DNA of 64,000 nucleotides from Bacteroidia bacterium (lineage in GTDB: Bacteria; Bacteroidota; Bacteroidia; AKYH767-A; OLB10): NCBI GenBank assembly GCA_016788065.1, contig JAEUTI010000001.1, positions 1-64,000 of the forward strand. Reading direction: 5' to 3'. Shown here in pieces: positions 63,340 to 64,000 of this stretch (positions are counted from its first letter, which is position 1; the number at the start of each line of letters is the position of its first letter). The position numbers and the translations under genes were made by a program. The notes beneath the pieces were generated by a model. That model had not been told where the DNA came from. It worked only from the letters and a program-made list of their open reading frames with translations, and ran no database searches.

Positions 63340-64000
63340 ATGAAAAAATGGTATTTAATGGTGCTTATCAGTATTATAAGCTTTTCAGCAATAGCTCAAA
63401 AATTACAACCGGGCTTTAAAAAGACCGAATATATTCAAATGTTGCAACTGGCACTACGTCAAGTAGACGAATTGGACATGGCCATGAATGCATCATCACC
63501 TCAGGGATATCGTTTAATTTACCGATCAGGAATAGTTGGTCTCGATAACAGATGGGATTTATGGATGAATTCAGATAGCATTGCAGTTATCAGCATTCGT
63601 GGAACTACGCGTGAAATGGTGAGCTGGCTGGCTAATTTTTATGCAGCCATGGTACCTGCAAAAGGAAGTCTGCAACTCGAAAAAAAATACAACTTCGAAT
63701 ATCACCTTGCTGATGACCCCAAAGCCGCAGTTCACATAGGATGGTTGATAGGAACCGGAATGTTATCGCGTGATATTTTACCGAAAGTTGACTCTTTGAT
63801 TCAGCAGGGAATTACACAATTCATAATTACCGGTCACAGTCAGGGTGGAGGAATTACATTCTTATTGAATTCTCATTTACAATCCTTACAAAAATCAGGA
63901 AGGTTATCAGATAAAATACGCTTTAAAACCTATTCCAGTGCTGCACCAAAACCCGGCAACCTCTATTACGCTTATGAGTATGAAGCACAAAATGAAGAAG
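63340..64000 (+). CDS. Class 3 lipase-like secreted protein (truncated by window edge)
   Basis: The open frame from ATG 63340 runs off the right edge after 220 residues. The signal peptide (KKWYLMVLISIISFSAIAQ) is followed by a Lipase_3-type alpha/beta hydrolase region with VISIRGTTREMVSWLANF (oxyanion loop) and the nucleophile elbow TGHSQGGGI, catalytic Ser at about residue 170. The catalytic Asp and His would lie in the missing part. Class 3 lipases cleave acylglycerols. It follows the YiiX-like gene by 85 bases. Confidence 0.85.
   Translation, partial: MKKWYLMVLISIISFSAIAQKLQPGFKKTEYIQMLQLALRQVDELDMAMNASSPQGYRLIYRSGIVGLDNRWDLWMNSDSIAVISIRGTTREMVSWLANFYAAMVPAKGSLQLEKKYNFEYHLADDPKAAVHIGWLIGTGMLSRDILPKVDSLIQQGITQFIITGHSQGGGITFLLNSHLQSLQKSGRLSDKIRFKTYSSAAPKPGNLYYAYEYEAQNEE

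Noticed and set aside
1-64000. tRNA, rRNA, transposase, integrase or phage genes.
   Set aside because: No cloverleaf with acceptor/CCA pattern, rRNA-like stretch or DDE/tyrosine recombinase motif was seen when reading spacers and ORFs by eye. A tRNA scan would be the decisive check.

Overview
The window looks like a chromosomal segment of a Bacteroidota bacterium; I cannot place it below phylum. Four things point there: repeated TAnnTTTG -7 promoter boxes, three proteins ending in type IX secretion (T9SS) sorting tails, a carboxypeptidase-regulatory-type TonB receptor, and AT-rich intergenic DNA. I saw no tRNA, rRNA, CRISPR array, transposase or phage gene.

Layout. 1-4.5 kb: rhomboid tail, membrane EEP nuclease/phosphatase, an isolated Cas6-family protein with its own terminator, and a GT51 peptidoglycan polymerase fused to a long extracytoplasmic N-terminal region. 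4.5-9.5 kb: MFS transporter, CoA-binding protein, a two-component system and a class III aminotransferase. 9.5-14.5 kb: ECF sigma / membrane anti-sigma-like / LTXXQ-like operon, then a split transketolase whose halves are separated by a vWA-protein gene. 14.5-20.3 kb: MutS2-like ATPase without an Smr domain, a repeat-rich region with a nested-hairpin element and two paralogous small membrane proteins, an S4 RNA-binding protein and YchF. 20.3-29.7 kb: T9SS LVIVD protein, RsmB-type methyltransferase, topoisomerase IV (parC/parE), and a T9SS alpha/beta hydrolase whose nucleophile position is Gly. 30-35.4 kb: a probable N-glycan scavenging cluster (FucP-type sugar transporter, glycosylasparaginase, GH92 alpha-mannosidase). 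35.6-41.2 kb: FAD/NAD(P) protein, a probable metal-uptake operon (His/Cys-rich protein, ZnuD-like TonB receptor, lipoprotein) and a cytochrome c lipoprotein. 41.2-50.1 kb: repeat-rich accessory region holding a T9SS cargo gene between long direct repeats, a fasciclin lipoprotein, a DEAD-box helicase behind a probable leaderless 22-aa ORF, and an arsenic operon (arsR-arsM-arsC-acr3) behind a 16-bp palindrome. 50.1-64 kb: housekeeping genes (TsaC/Sua5, aspartase, GcvT, ComB, MiaE), surface polysaccharide genes, and a YiiX-like peptidase followed by a truncated class 3 lipase.

Most notable are the solo Cas6, the mosaic direct repeats around the T9SS cargo gene, several families of short-word repeat arrays placed 3' of genes, the structured element at 16968-17077, and four promoters placed so close to their start codons that the transcripts should be leaderless.
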